64,000 nucleotides of DNA from Ancylomarina sp. 16SWW S1-10-2 (GTDB lineage Bacteria > Bacteroidota > Bacteroidia > Bacteroidales > Marinifilaceae), in contig NZ_SADB01000006.1 of the NCBI RefSeq assembly GCF_009669305.1, positions 124,264 to 188,263 of the forward strand. The letters are read 5' to 3'. The position numbers and the translations under genes are program-made. The notes beneath the pieces are model-generated. The model saw only the letters and a list, made by a program, of their open reading frames with translations, was not told the origin of the DNA and searched no databases. Positions 25,359 to 35,007 of this stretch are shown in pieces (within the stretch, counting starts at the first letter, position 1; the number at the start of each line of letters is the position of its first letter).

Positions 25359-26441
25359 ATGTATCTATTCACACACCACTTCTACATTATTGCTAGCTTT
25401 CTTTTCTCTTTACTAGTATGTTACAAGATGATACCATCTGTTATTACACTAGCCAAAGAGAAAAAATTATATGACGAACCAAACAATAGATCGTCTCATA
25501 CCAAAGTTGTACCCTCATTAGGTGGAGTTGCCATTTTTATTGGTTTTACATTGGCGGCACTAATATTTAGTAATGGTTACCTTATTCATGAATTAAAATA
25601 TATTATTGCAGCAACACTTATCGTTTTTGGTCTAGGTGTTAAGGATGATATACTAGCTATTTCACCAAAGAAGAAATTAATAGGTCAAATTCTTGCTGCG
25701 CTTATTGTAATTATCCTTGGAGACATACGTATCAGTAATTTTCATGGCATTTTAGGCATTAACGAACTAAACTATGTTGTAAGTATTCTATTTACAATTT
25801 TTCTTATTATTGTAATAACTAACGGCTTCAACTTAATTGATGGTATTGATGGCTTGGCTTCTGGGATAAGTGGTATATGTACTATGGCCTTAGGTATTTG
25901 GTTTTATATTACAGGAAACTACGAATTCGTTATTATTGCTAGTAGTCTTTTAGGTGCATTAATAGCCTTCTTTCGATACAACGTTTTTAGTCAAAAAAAT
26001 AAAATATTTATGGGTGATACGGGGTCACTTGTTATAGGTTTATTAATCTCTATTTTAGTGATTCATTTCAATGAATTAAATATTTACCCAGATTTTAAAT
26101 ATGCTATCAAATCAGCACCTGCAGTTTCTATTGGAATCCTAGCAGTACCTTTATTTGATACACTAAGAGTGATGTTTATTCGTATCAAAAATAAAAAATC
26201 ACCTTTCCAACCAGATAAAAATCATGTACACCACCGTATGTTAAGCCTTGGATTTAAACATGTACAAGCTTCATGTATAATAATGACTGTAAACCTCTTT
26301 TTTATTGCAGTCGTTTTTGCACTAAAAGATTTAGGAAACCCACTTTTGCTAATTATAGTTGCTTTAATGGGAATTTTCTTTTCATGGTTTCCATCTTATT
26401 TACTTCACAGAAAAAAAGCTAGAGAAATACAAGCTGCTTAA
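25359..26441 (+). CDS. Undecaprenyl-phosphate glycosyl-1-phosphate transferase, WecA/TagO type
   Basis: 360 residues with about ten membrane helices. Family motifs are all present: KDDILAISPKKKL (about 95-107), NGFNLIDGIDGLASG (about 155-169), MGDTGSL (about 218-224) and the C-terminal HVHHRML (about 287-293). These enzymes transfer a sugar-1-phosphate from UDP-sugar to undecaprenyl phosphate, starting O-antigen, enterobacterial common antigen or teichoic-type polymers. MraY is less likely given the WecA-type HVHHR motif. It stands alone, followed by a terminator. Confidence 0.9.
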   Translation: MYLFTHHFYIIASFLFSLLVCYKMIPSVITLAKEKKLYDEPNNRSSHTKVVPSLGGVAIFIGFTLAALIFSNGYLIHELKYIIAATLIVFGLGVKDDILAISPKKKLIGQILAALIVIILGDIRISNFHGILGINELNYVVSILFTIFLIIVITNGFNLIDGIDGLASGISGICTMALGIWFYITGNYEFVIIASSLLGALIAFFRYNVFSQKNKIFMGDTGSLVIGLLISILVIHFNELNIYPDFKYAIKSAPAVSIGILAVPLFDTLRVMFIRIKNKKSPFQPDKNHVHHRMLSLGFKHVQASCIIMTVNLFFIAVVFALKDLGNPLLLIIVALMGIFFSWFPSYLLHRKKAREIQAA

Positions 26442-26461
26442 TTTCAAATTAAAATATCTAC

Positions 26462-26488
26462 AACGCCTCAACCGAGGCGTTTTTTTGG
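26462..26488 (+). terminator. Terminator of the glycosyl-1-phosphate transferase gene
   Basis: Stem AACGCCTC / GAGGCGTT with a short loop followed by seven T, just 20 bp after the stop codon. Confidence 0.9.
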
Positions 26489-26576
26489 CATGGATGTCTG
26501 CACAATTTGATCGTTTTATATAAATTGCTTTACAATTAGAACTAAAGTTAGTTCTATGACTCATTATACAAACAAA

Positions 26577-26611
26577 ACAGCCCCAGCGTATTAACACTGG
26601 GGCTGCTTTTT
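26577..26611 (-). terminator. Terminator of the iorBA unit
   Basis: Stem CAGCCCCAG.G / C.CTGGGGCTG with loop TATTAACA, T-rich exit on both strands. It follows the iorB stop on the minus strand. Confidence 0.88.
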
Positions 26612-26634
26612 GAAATTAAAATATCTAGAAGATC

Positions 26635-27219
26635 TTATTTATTATCTTGAGAGAACTTACGTCCAGCATGTAGAGCATCAATGTTCATTTTTACAACATC
26701 TTCGCCTTTTCTACCAAAAATCTCACGTATACCTTCTTCTAAATACTTAAAAGGCACATCAATAAATGGTGAAGCTGCTCCTAACATTACAAAATTAAAA
26801 GCTCTAGTAGAACCAGTTACCTCTTTAGCAATTTTATCAGCATCAATCAAAATATAATTTGGTAATGCTTCAATTGTTTTTACTAATTCATCCTCATCCG
26901 GATAATCAGAAATATTAATAAAAGGAGACGAATTAGCAACGACATAACCACCTTTCTTAAGATAAGGAAGGTAACGTAAAGCTTCCATAGGCTCCACTGA
27001 TAAAATAATATCTGCACCAGCTTTTGGAATCAAATCTGAATAAATTGGTTTATCAGAGATTCTCATAAATGACTGAACATCACCACCACGCTGACTCATA
27101 CCATGAGTTTCAGCTTGTTTCATGTATAAATTATTGTCTAAAGCAGCAGATCCTAATGCAGCAGCAATGGAAAGAATTCCTTGTCCGCCTACACCTGCAA
27201 TAACCATATCTGTTTTCAT
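26635..27219 (-). CDS. iorB: Indolepyruvate:ferredoxin oxidoreductase beta subunit
   Basis: 194 residues with the gamma-type domain of 2-oxoacid oxidoreductases: VIAGVGGQGILSIAAALG (6-23), then a typical HGMSQRGGDVQSF (40-52). With IorA it oxidatively decarboxylates arylpyruvates from aromatic amino acids, reducing ferredoxin and forming an acyl-CoA. The start lies 83 bp after iorA on the same strand. Confidence 0.92.
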   Translation of the reverse strand: MKTDMVIAGVGGQGILSIAAALGSAALDNNLYMKQAETHGMSQRGGDVQSFMRISDKPIYSDLIPKAGADIILSVEPMEALRYLPYLKKGGYVVANSSPFINISDYPDEDELVKTIEALPNYILIDADKIAKEVTGSTRAFNFVMLGAASPFIDVPFKYLEEGIREIFGRKGEDVVKMNIDALHAGRKFSQDNK

Positions 27220-27302
27220 ATGTATGCTATTTTATTCTCGGAAAGCAATCGAAATCACTTTCCGATATATTGAATTAATAATTAATTTGGGCAAAAAATA
27301 AA

Positions 27303-28928
27303 TTAAGCCTTTGCAGCTGCTTTAGCTTTCAAAGCTTTTTTAATCTTTTGATCACGGATATTCTTCTGAACACAAACACGACGAGGAATAATTACTGATA
27401 CGCCCTGATAATCACATTCTTTACGAATAATATCCTTCATTAACTCATGATTCTTAGGTAGAGGCGTAAAAACGTGAAGATGATCAGGATGAACACCCAA
27501 ACCAGCACAAATATTTTCTATTTTACCTTTAGCAGAAGATTTCTGACCACCTGTCATAGAGATAGACTCGTTATCGGAAATAATAACTGTAATTGGAGCA
27601 TTCTCGTTAACTGCATCCAATAAGCCCGTCATACCTGAGTGAGTAAACGTTGAATCACCAATCATGGCTACAGATGGAATAAGACCTGCATCAGCAGCCC
27701 CCTTAGCCATTGTAATAGAAGCACCCATATCAACACATGCATTAATTGCACGGTATGGAGGCAAAGCACCTAATGTATAACATCCAATATCAGAGAATAC
27801 ACGACCTTCGCCATACTCAGCAATAACTTCATTTAAAGCTTTATAAACATCATGATGACTACAACCTACACACAATGCTGGTGGACGAGCTGCAACAAGA
27901 TCAGGAATAGCCATACCTTCTTCAATTTCAAAACCAAGAGCTTTAGCAACCATGTCTGGATTTAATTCACCATCGCGAGATAAAGTTCCGTCTAAACGAC
28001 CAATTACTGCTTCTTTAGAAAGGTAACCTTTCAACATTTCTTCAACTACTGGATACCCTTCTTCAAGAACCAATACCTTATCACATTCGCTAGTAATTTT
28101 TTCAATCATCTTACGAGGAAGTGGATATTGACTCACTTTCAATACAGGAAAAGGACAATCACCATCAGAGTAATTTTCCATTAAATAATTGTAAGCTAAA
28201 CCACAAGCAACAACTCCTAATGATTTATCAGTACCTTCGGTATATTGATTAAATGGAGATTCGGCCGAAGCAGCTTCAAATTTCTCTTGATTACTTAACA
28301 AAAGCTTGTAACGCTTACGTGCAATACCTGGTAAAAGAATAAACTGCTGCTTATCTTTAGGTAAAGACATCTCGTTTTCAGCAACAATATCAGTAGCTGT
28401 TGTTATACCAGCACGAGAGTGAGCCAAACGAGTTGTAATACGCATCATTACAGGTGTTCCAAATGCCTCTGACAATTCAAAGCCAAAACGAACCATATCA
28501 TAAGCTTCTTGCTGATTTGATGGCTCAAGAATTGGAATCATTGCAAACTTAGCATACACTCTAGAATCTTGTTCATTCTGAGAAGAGTGCATAGATGGAT
28601 CATCAGCAATCGTAACGATCATCCCACCATTCGATCCTGTAATAGCTGCATTCATAAAACAGTCAGCTGCAACATTCAAACCAACGTGCTTCATACAAAC
28701 CATAGTTCTTTTCCCAGCATATGACATACCAAGAGCCGTTTCCATAGCTGTTTTCTCATTAGCAGACCACTCACTGTGAATTTTACGCTCGTTGGCAAGC
28801 TTAGAATGCTGAACATATTCAGCAATTTCTGTAGAAGGTGTTCCTGGATAAGCGTAAACACCTGACATTCCAGCGTCAATTGCTCCTTGAGCAATAGCTT
28901 CGACACCTAATAAAAGTGACTTTTGCAT
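27303..28928 (-). CDS. iorA: Indolepyruvate:ferredoxin oxidoreductase alpha subunit, without C-terminal ferredoxin domain
   Basis: 541 residues. Pyrimidine-binding domain near the start (GMSGVYAYPGTPSTEIAEY), thiamine diphosphate-binding half with CVGCSHHD and GDSTFTHSGMTGL (about 422-434) and DNESISMTGGQ. Many archaeal IorA proteins carry two 4Fe-4S clusters at the C-terminus; here the chain ends in a Lys/Ala-rich tail without a CxxCxxCxxxCP motif. This shorter form may use a separate ferredoxin. Co-transcribed with iorB. It may also run in reverse to make aromatic amino acids when CO2 and reduced ferredoxin are abundant. Confidence 0.92.
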   Translation of the reverse strand: MQKSLLLGVEAIAQGAIDAGMSGVYAYPGTPSTEIAEYVQHSKLANERKIHSEWSANEKTAMETALGMSYAGKRTMVCMKHVGLNVAADCFMNAAITGSNGGMIVTIADDPSMHSSQNEQDSRVYAKFAMIPILEPSNQQEAYDMVRFGFELSEAFGTPVMMRITTRLAHSRAGITTATDIVAENEMSLPKDKQQFILLPGIARKRYKLLLSNQEKFEAASAESPFNQYTEGTDKSLGVVACGLAYNYLMENYSDGDCPFPVLKVSQYPLPRKMIEKITSECDKVLVLEEGYPVVEEMLKGYLSKEAVIGRLDGTLSRDGELNPDMVAKALGFEIEEGMAIPDLVAARPPALCVGCSHHDVYKALNEVIAEYGEGRVFSDIGCYTLGALPPYRAINACVDMGASITMAKGAADAGLIPSVAMIGDSTFTHSGMTGLLDAVNENAPITVIISDNESISMTGGQKSSAKGKIENICAGLGVHPDHLHVFTPLPKNHELMKDIIRKECDYQGVSVIIPRRVCVQKNIRDQKIKKALKAKAAAKA

Positions 28929-29528
28929 ATAATTTTATTTAACGATTTTGATTAACCCATAGAATATGACACCTTAAAAAAGAACAGGTGCCTTGTTATA
29001 TGATTAATTAGTGTAGAAATACACCAATTATAAATATTCAATAAATAGATAGAATAGGTCTAGAAAAGAAGATTCTAGAATAGATCGCAAGGATCAAGTA
29101 TAGGACGTGGATTAAAGGCCTCCGAAGACTTCAAGATAGCATACAAGATAAGCTACCACATAAAATTTAATTGAAAGAAAATCCATTTGTTTTACTTCTA
29201 AAGTGTAATTAAAAACAAGCGTTACTTCTATTAATTGTTAGCAATATTACCAATATTTGACTTAAAGTTAACCAAATTAAAAATAAAAAAAGAAGTTTAG
29301 AATTGTTTCAAATAACGAAAACGGTTGCGTAAGTCATATGTAACTATAGATCAATCAAATAAACAAAATAAAAACGGAACAATCGTCCTCTTTTATTCAA
29401 AACAAAAAAAATGATTCAGCTTTATTCTTGAATTAATGAAGTCTTTTAAATCAAGAACATTATTTTTGTAGATTACAATATAAATAATTTGAAAAACTCA
29501 CAACTAAATAAGATCAAATAATACGATT
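28929..29528. other. Intergenic region, 600 bp, long leader possible
   Basis: Divergent gap between iorA (minus) and prmA (plus). On the minus strand, 28995-28971 folds as GGCACCT / AGGTGTC with a U-rich loop, about 45 nt before iorA, which might be an attenuator. Also an imperfect inverted repeat TCTAGAA around 29060-29085. No gene, tRNA or known riboswitch recognised. Confidence 0.35.
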
Positions 29529-30371
29529 ATGAATTACATTGAATTAAAATGTGAAATTACACCTTACAACGAAGATATAGCTCAAATTATAATTTCGGAA
29601 TTAGGCGAAATTGGCTACGACAGCTTTACCGAAAATGAAGACTCTATTGATGCATATATTACAGAAGATCTTTTCGATATGGATCAGGTAAAAGCAATAA
29701 ACTTAGATTATTTACCAAAATCAGACTTTAAACTGAACTACACACACAAAGTCGTAATCTCCCAAGATTGGAATGCTTTATGGGAATCCAATTTTCAACC
29801 CGTAATTATTTCTGATCAAGTTGTAATTCGAGCTTCCTTTCATACTGACACTCCAAAAGTACCTTATGATATTGTTATTGATCCTAAAATGTCGTTTGGA
29901 ACAGGACACCATTCAACAACATCATTAATGGTTCAAAGTATACTAGAAACAGAAATTAAAGACAAAGATGTTCTTGACATGGGTTGTGGAACAAGTCTAC
30001 TTGCCATTCTAGCTTCTATGCGTGATGCCAAAAAAGTTGATGCCATTGACATTGATGAATGGCCTTATAAAAATTCATTGGAAAATATAAAAAACAATAA
30101 GGCTGATAATGTCTCAGTATTCTTAGGTGATGCTCGTCTTTTAGAAGGTAAAAAATACGATGTTATTTTAGCAAATATAAATCGTAATATCCTTTTAAAT
30201 GATATGAAATCGTACATAGCATGTTTGTCACAAAATAGTCAATTAATTATGAGTGGATTCTATACCGAAGACTTAAAATACATTCAAGAAGAGGCTGAAA
30301 AGAACAACATGAAATACTTAGGCCACAAGGTCGATAAAAACTGGGTTGCTGTTCGTTTTGAAAAGAAATAA
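29529..30371 (+). CDS. prmA: Ribosomal protein L11 methyltransferase PrmA
   Basis: 280 residues. N-terminal substrate-recognition domain, then the SAM-binding fold: MSFGTGHHSTTSLM (about 121-134), VLDMGCGTSLLAILAS (about 147-162) and a NINRNILL motif (about 223) in place of the usual NPPY/NILA-type. PrmA trimethylates L11 in the ribosome stalk. It starts the plus-strand run towards the 1490-residue protein, 40 bp downstream. Confidence 0.9.
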   Translation: MNYIELKCEITPYNEDIAQIIISELGEIGYDSFTENEDSIDAYITEDLFDMDQVKAINLDYLPKSDFKLNYTHKVVISQDWNALWESNFQPVIISDQVVIRASFHTDTPKVPYDIVIDPKMSFGTGHHSTTSLMVQSILETEIKDKDVLDMGCGTSLLAILASMRDAKKVDAIDIDEWPYKNSLENIKNNKADNVSVFLGDARLLEGKKYDVILANINRNILLNDMKSYIACLSQNSQLIMSGFYTEDLKYIQEEAEKNNMKYLGHKVDKNWVAVRFEKK

Positions 30372-30413
30372 AATAATCTTTTTGATCATCTTTTAATCAA
30401 AAAAAACAATAAC

Positions 30414-33400
30414 ATGTCGAAGTACCTATACTCACTTATTTTTTTAGTTTTTTTCTTTACTAGCTTTTCTGCAAAAGCTAATATTTTCGATCAAGATTCA
30501 ACCTATACAATAAGTGAGATAGGTGTGTTATTGGACCATCCATCTTTAGATAAGAAAGAAAAGAAAGCCTTTAAAGAAAAATTCGATAGTTTTTGGGCTA
30601 ACACACAATTATCTAGTTCGAAAAGAGATTCTATTCTTTCAATTTGCCAAATATTCAGAAAAAAACGAGCACGAATTGTCCCTGATTTCTACGACTATTT
30701 TAATACTCTAATTTTATTTGAAGAAAAAGGCTTGAGCGAGTCTGATTATTCGAATTGGCAAAATGGACTTCTTCACGAACTAAGAAAACCCAAATCGAGA
30801 CTTAAAAAGATTAATGATTTTATAAAACAAACTATAGACTTACTTAAAGAGCAGCTTCTCTATAAATCCTTCTCTACAAAATGGAAAACGAGATCGAATA
30901 ATTTTCATTATTTTAACGATAGTACGCTTAAGATTGTTTTCGATAACACAGAGCTAGTCTGTTATTCTCAAAAAGATAGTTGTGTTATATATAAAACTAG
31001 CGGAACCTATTACCCTTTTGAGAAAAAATGGAAAGGTGAAAAAGGAGAAATAGCATGGACTAGGGCTGGTAAATCACCAACTGACGAATATGCTATTTTT
31101 AAAAGTTACTTACTGGATATTACAAAAGCCAAAATACAAATTGATTCAGCTCAATATAAAAATGCCGGACTATTTAACGACTTTATTTCAGGATCACTTA
31201 TAGAAAAAGTAAACATTGTTAAACGTCCATCATCAGCCACTTATCCTCGATTTAAATCCTTCCAGAATAACATATCAATAGATAATTTATTCGAAAATAT
31301 CAGCTACAAAGGTGGTATTGAAATAAAAGGAGCAAAACTGATAGGAAAGGGAAATAGTGAACAACCTGCAAAAATTGAATTAAGAAGAAATGATAGTTTG
31401 TTTCTAGATGCTTCATCGGAATATTTCAGTCTTTCAAACAACAAAATTATTGGTCAAAACACAGAAATCACAATACATCTTGATACGTTTAAAATATACC
31501 ACCCTAACCTTCACCTCAAAATTTTAACAAAGGAAAAAGAACTCATATTAACGCGCGATGGAACAGGTATGTCACAAAGTCCATATTTCAATAACTACCA
31601 TAATCTACAAATGGATTTTGGAATTCTCTATTGGAAAATGAACGATAGTATCATCCATTTCAGGAAAATGAAAGGTGCTTCACATCGACTAGCCAAATTT
31701 GAATCTACAAATTACTTTACAAAAAACCATTATCAAAAGTTACAAGGCTATGATGACAAAAACCCGCTAGTACTTCTAAACGGCTTTGCACAACACATGT
31801 ACTCCAATACATTTACTACTGAAGAATATGCAAATTTCATTAGAAAACCCCTTAGCCAAACTCGACAGCAAGTTATAGGGCTTTCGTTTCAAGGTTTTGT
31901 AAACTATGATGCATCAAACGATGAGATTACAATTGAAGATCGCAGCTCTAACTATATTGCTTCTGCTATGGGAAAACAAGATTACGATGTGATCCGTTTT
32001 ACCTCCAAAACAGAAAAATTAGAAGATGATGCTACTCTTAATCTCAACAACTTTGATCTTCAAATAAATGGTGTAGGACAAGTATCAGTGAGTAATTCGC
32101 AGAACATTACATTCGTTCCTAAAGGAGGAGAATTATTGGTTAAACAAAACCGAGATCTTGAATTTAGTGGCCTAATTAAAGCTGGACCATTAAATTTATA
32201 CGGAAAAGATTATAACTTTTCTTACGATAATTTTGAAGTAAACATGGGGATGATTGATTCCTTAAAAGCATTTATACCTATTGATGATAAAGGAGAATTT
32301 GCTAAAAGAAATGCAATATTCCTTGAAAATATAGTAAAAAACACAAGCGCAAACCTTCAAATTGATGATCCGTCAAACAAATCAGGAAATAAATCCTTAG
32401 AGCAATATCCCATATTTAATTCATACGACTCTTCTTACGTTTATTATGAAAAACCATATATCCAAAATGGCGTTTATAAAAGAGACAGCTTTTATATAAA
32501 AGTGGATCCTTTTACTATCGATAATATCAATAAAATCTCAGATCAAGACATTCAATTCCTAGGCGAATTTGAATCTGGCGACATTACTCATAATTTTAGA
32601 GAAACGTTAATTGTAAATAAGGATAATTCAATTGGATTTGCGCATGCCATAGAAGACGGTGGTGTTTTAGTTTATAATAAAGCAACATTTACCGATTCTC
32701 TTTTCTTAGATAATGATGGTCTATGGGGAAAAGGGACATTTACTGAAAAAAACACCAAAATTGTATCTGATCATTTTATTCTATTACCCGAAAGAGCCAA
32801 AGGTGAAGCTGAATCTTATACGCTAATGGGGCAGAAAATCCCCTATTCTCATCCAGACATAAGTGGTAAAAACATTTGGGTTGAATGGGAAAGTAGTAAA
32901 GACCAATTTAGAATACAAAGTAGAGGAAAAAATGATCCTTTAAGTATGTATAAAGGACATGCGTCATTAGCGGGCATTATTAATATTACAAATGATAAAA
33001 TGACTGGAGCTGGTGAAATGACTTATGCAAATGGCTCATTTATATCTAAGTATTTTAATTATTCTGGCAATAAAATAACAGCAGACACAACTGACTTTAA
33101 ACTACTTAGCCACAATAAAATAGGCTACACTTTTAAAGCAGAAATGTGTAATGCAATTATCGATTTAGAAAACCAACGCTCGAACTTTATAAGTACAATA
33201 TCTGGTAACTATAGTAGCTTACCTTCGAACAATTACATATGCCAACTAAATAGTTTTAAGTGGAATATGGCAAATGATCAAATTGAATTCGGAAGTGAAG
33301 AATTAGATAAACTAAATTTACTTTGGGAATCAGGAGAAATAAACGCTTTACCTAAAACATCTTACAACACTTTTATTTCCACTAAGTCTGATCAAGATTC

Positions 33401-34886
33401 TTTAAGTTTCGTTACGCCATATGCTATTTACGATACCACCAACTATACAATCTCAGCAAAATTTGTAGAGAAACTAAAAATTGCTGATGCAGATATTTTA
33501 CCTCTTCATGGTAATTTAACCATTAATAATGATGGCTATTTAGAGCCTTTGAGTAACTGTGAAATACTAGCTGACACACTTAATAAATTTCACAAAATCA
33601 CAGATGCTTTAGTCGATGTTAATGGTAGGAGAGATTATACAGGTTCGGGATTTTACACCTATAAAGATGACCTTGATGAAGAACAAGAAATCTATTTTAA
33701 AGAGATAAGTGTCGATTCAACAGGTCAAACCATTGCGCAAGGCCCCTTAACTGATGCAATGGAATTCTCGCTGAGTCCTGATTTCGATTTTAGAGGAGAA
33801 GTACAATTATCTGCAAAAGAACAATACTTACGTTTTAATGGTGAAACTCAAATTCATAATAAATGTCATAATATTGAAAGCAGATGGCTAAGCTTTAATG
33901 CTACAATCGATCCGAAAGATATTTTAATTCCTATTGATACTATTGGACGAGACAAGGAAAATGTCAAAATTTTCAATTCGCTATATCTAACTAACGACTC
34001 TATTCATATCTACCCTGCATTCCTTTCAACAAGGGAGTTCTATACAGATAATCCAATACTGACAGTTGACGGTTTTCTTAGCTACAACAAAAGTGAAAAC
34101 CTCTATCAGATTGCTAGCAAAGAAAAAATAAAGAATCCTGAACAACCAGGAAACCTGTTATCTTATAATATGAATAATTGTAATTTAACCGGAGAAGGTT
34201 TACTAAACTTAGGTGTTAAACTAGGACATGTAACCACAACAACTGCCGGAACTTTTGAATATGATTCTGATAAAAAAGAAGTGTTTATAAAAACTTGTTT
34301 AGGTTTTAATTTCTATTTTTCTGAACAATTATTGAAGATGATTAATAAACATTATTCAAACTCAGTACAGCAAGCAAGTAACTTAAACAATGACCAATTT
34401 CTTAGAACATTTCCTCTTATCCTTCCAAAAGAGGAAGCCAATAAAATAGTTACAGAAATTAAAACAACGAATACTTACAAAACGTTACCAGATACAATAA
34501 AACAAACACTATTCTTCAATCAGGTAAATTTAGAATGGAATAAAGAAGAAAAGGCTTATTATTCATACGGTGAACTAGAACTTGGAAGTATTTTTAATAC
34601 AACATACAATAGTGTTGTAAAAGGTAAAATTGAGATTAGAAAAAGAAGAAAAGGTAATAGAATGTATCTTTACATGGAACTTGAAGATGGAGATTGGTTC
34701 TATTTCGAATATCAAAATCAGGTCATGTTTATGAGATCATCCATTAGTGAAATTAACCTCGCAATGGAAGAGGTAAAAGAAGACGAAAGACGATTTAGAC
34801 ACCCAGAAACAAATCTAAACTACTTATACCTTTTAGCTCCAATATCGAAAGTTACACGATTTAAAAAACGACATGAACTGGAATAA
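30414..34886 (+). CDS. Large exported protein of unknown function
   Basis: 1490 residues with a signal peptide (hydrophobic 5-22, cut near AKA/NIF). The chain is rich in Asp, Asn, Ser, Tyr and Phe and alternates short beta-strand patterns over its whole length, with repeated Gly-x-Gly strand-turn units such as GVLVYNKATFTDSLFLDNDGLWGKG. There are no membrane helices and no recognisable enzyme motif. It probably sits in the periplasm or on the outer membrane. I do not recognise a named family, although large beta-rich proteins of this kind recur in the phylum. It follows prmA closely and is separated from ppk1 by 120 bp. Confidence 0.75.
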   Translation: MSKYLYSLIFLVFFFTSFSAKANIFDQDSTYTISEIGVLLDHPSLDKKEKKAFKEKFDSFWANTQLSSSKRDSILSICQIFRKKRARIVPDFYDYFNTLILFEEKGLSESDYSNWQNGLLHELRKPKSRLKKINDFIKQTIDLLKEQLLYKSFSTKWKTRSNNFHYFNDSTLKIVFDNTELVCYSQKDSCVIYKTSGTYYPFEKKWKGEKGEIAWTRAGKSPTDEYAIFKSYLLDITKAKIQIDSAQYKNAGLFNDFISGSLIEKVNIVKRPSSATYPRFKSFQNNISIDNLFENISYKGGIEIKGAKLIGKGNSEQPAKIELRRNDSLFLDASSEYFSLSNNKIIGQNTEITIHLDTFKIYHPNLHLKILTKEKELILTRDGTGMSQSPYFNNYHNLQMDFGILYWKMNDSIIHFRKMKGASHRLAKFESTNYFTKNHYQKLQGYDDKNPLVLLNGFAQHMYSNTFTTEEYANFIRKPLSQTRQQVIGLSFQGFVNYDASNDEITIEDRSSNYIASAMGKQDYDVIRFTSKTEKLEDDATLNLNNFDLQINGVGQVSVSNSQNITFVPKGGELLVKQNRDLEFSGLIKAGPLNLYGKDYNFSYDNFEVNMGMIDSLKAFIPIDDKGEFAKRNAIFLENIVKNTSANLQIDDPSNKSGNKSLEQYPIFNSYDSSYVYYEKPYIQNGVYKRDSFYIKVDPFTIDNINKISDQDIQFLGEFESGDITHNFRETLIVNKDNSIGFAHAIEDGGVLVYNKATFTDSLFLDNDGLWGKGTFTEKNTKIVSDHFILLPERAKGEAESYTLMGQKIPYSHPDISGKNIWVEWESSKDQFRIQSRGKNDPLSMYKGHASLAGIINITNDKMTGAGEMTYANGSFISKYFNYSGNKITADTTDFKLLSHNKIGYTFKAEMCNAIIDLENQRSNFISTISGNYSSLPSNNYICQLNSFKWNMANDQIEFGSEELDKLNLLWESGEINALPKTSYNTFISTKSDQDSLSFVTPYAIYDTTNYTISAKFVEKLKIADADILPLHGNLTINNDGYLEPLSNCEILADTLNKFHKITDALVDVNGRRDYTGSGFYTYKDDLDEEQEIYFKEISVDSTGQTIAQGPLTDAMEFSLSPDFDFRGEVQLSAKEQYLRFNGETQIHNKCHNIESRWLSFNATIDPKDILIPIDTIGRDKENVKIFNSLYLTNDSIHIYPAFLSTREFYTDNPILTVDGFLSYNKSENLYQIASKEKIKNPEQPGNLLSYNMNNCNLTGEGLLNLGVKLGHVTTTTAGTFEYDSDKKEVFIKTCLGFNFYFSEQLLKMINKHYSNSVQQASNLNNDQFLRTFPLILPKEEANKIVTEIKTTNTYKTLPDTIKQTLFFNQVNLEWNKEEKAYYSYGELELGSIFNTTYNSVVKGKIEIRKRRKGNRMYLYMELEDGDWFYFEYQNQVMFMRSSISEINLAMEEVKEDERRFRHPETNLNYLYLLAPISKVTRFKKRHELE

Positions 34887-35007
34887 ATAACTTGGAAAGG
34901 GTTCTCAAAATAAATACAAATCTTCTAATTTATTTGATTCTATAATCAGAAAAATCAAACTGTTTTTTTCTAAATTTGTTAATACACATTTTGAATATAT
35001 CAGTTAC

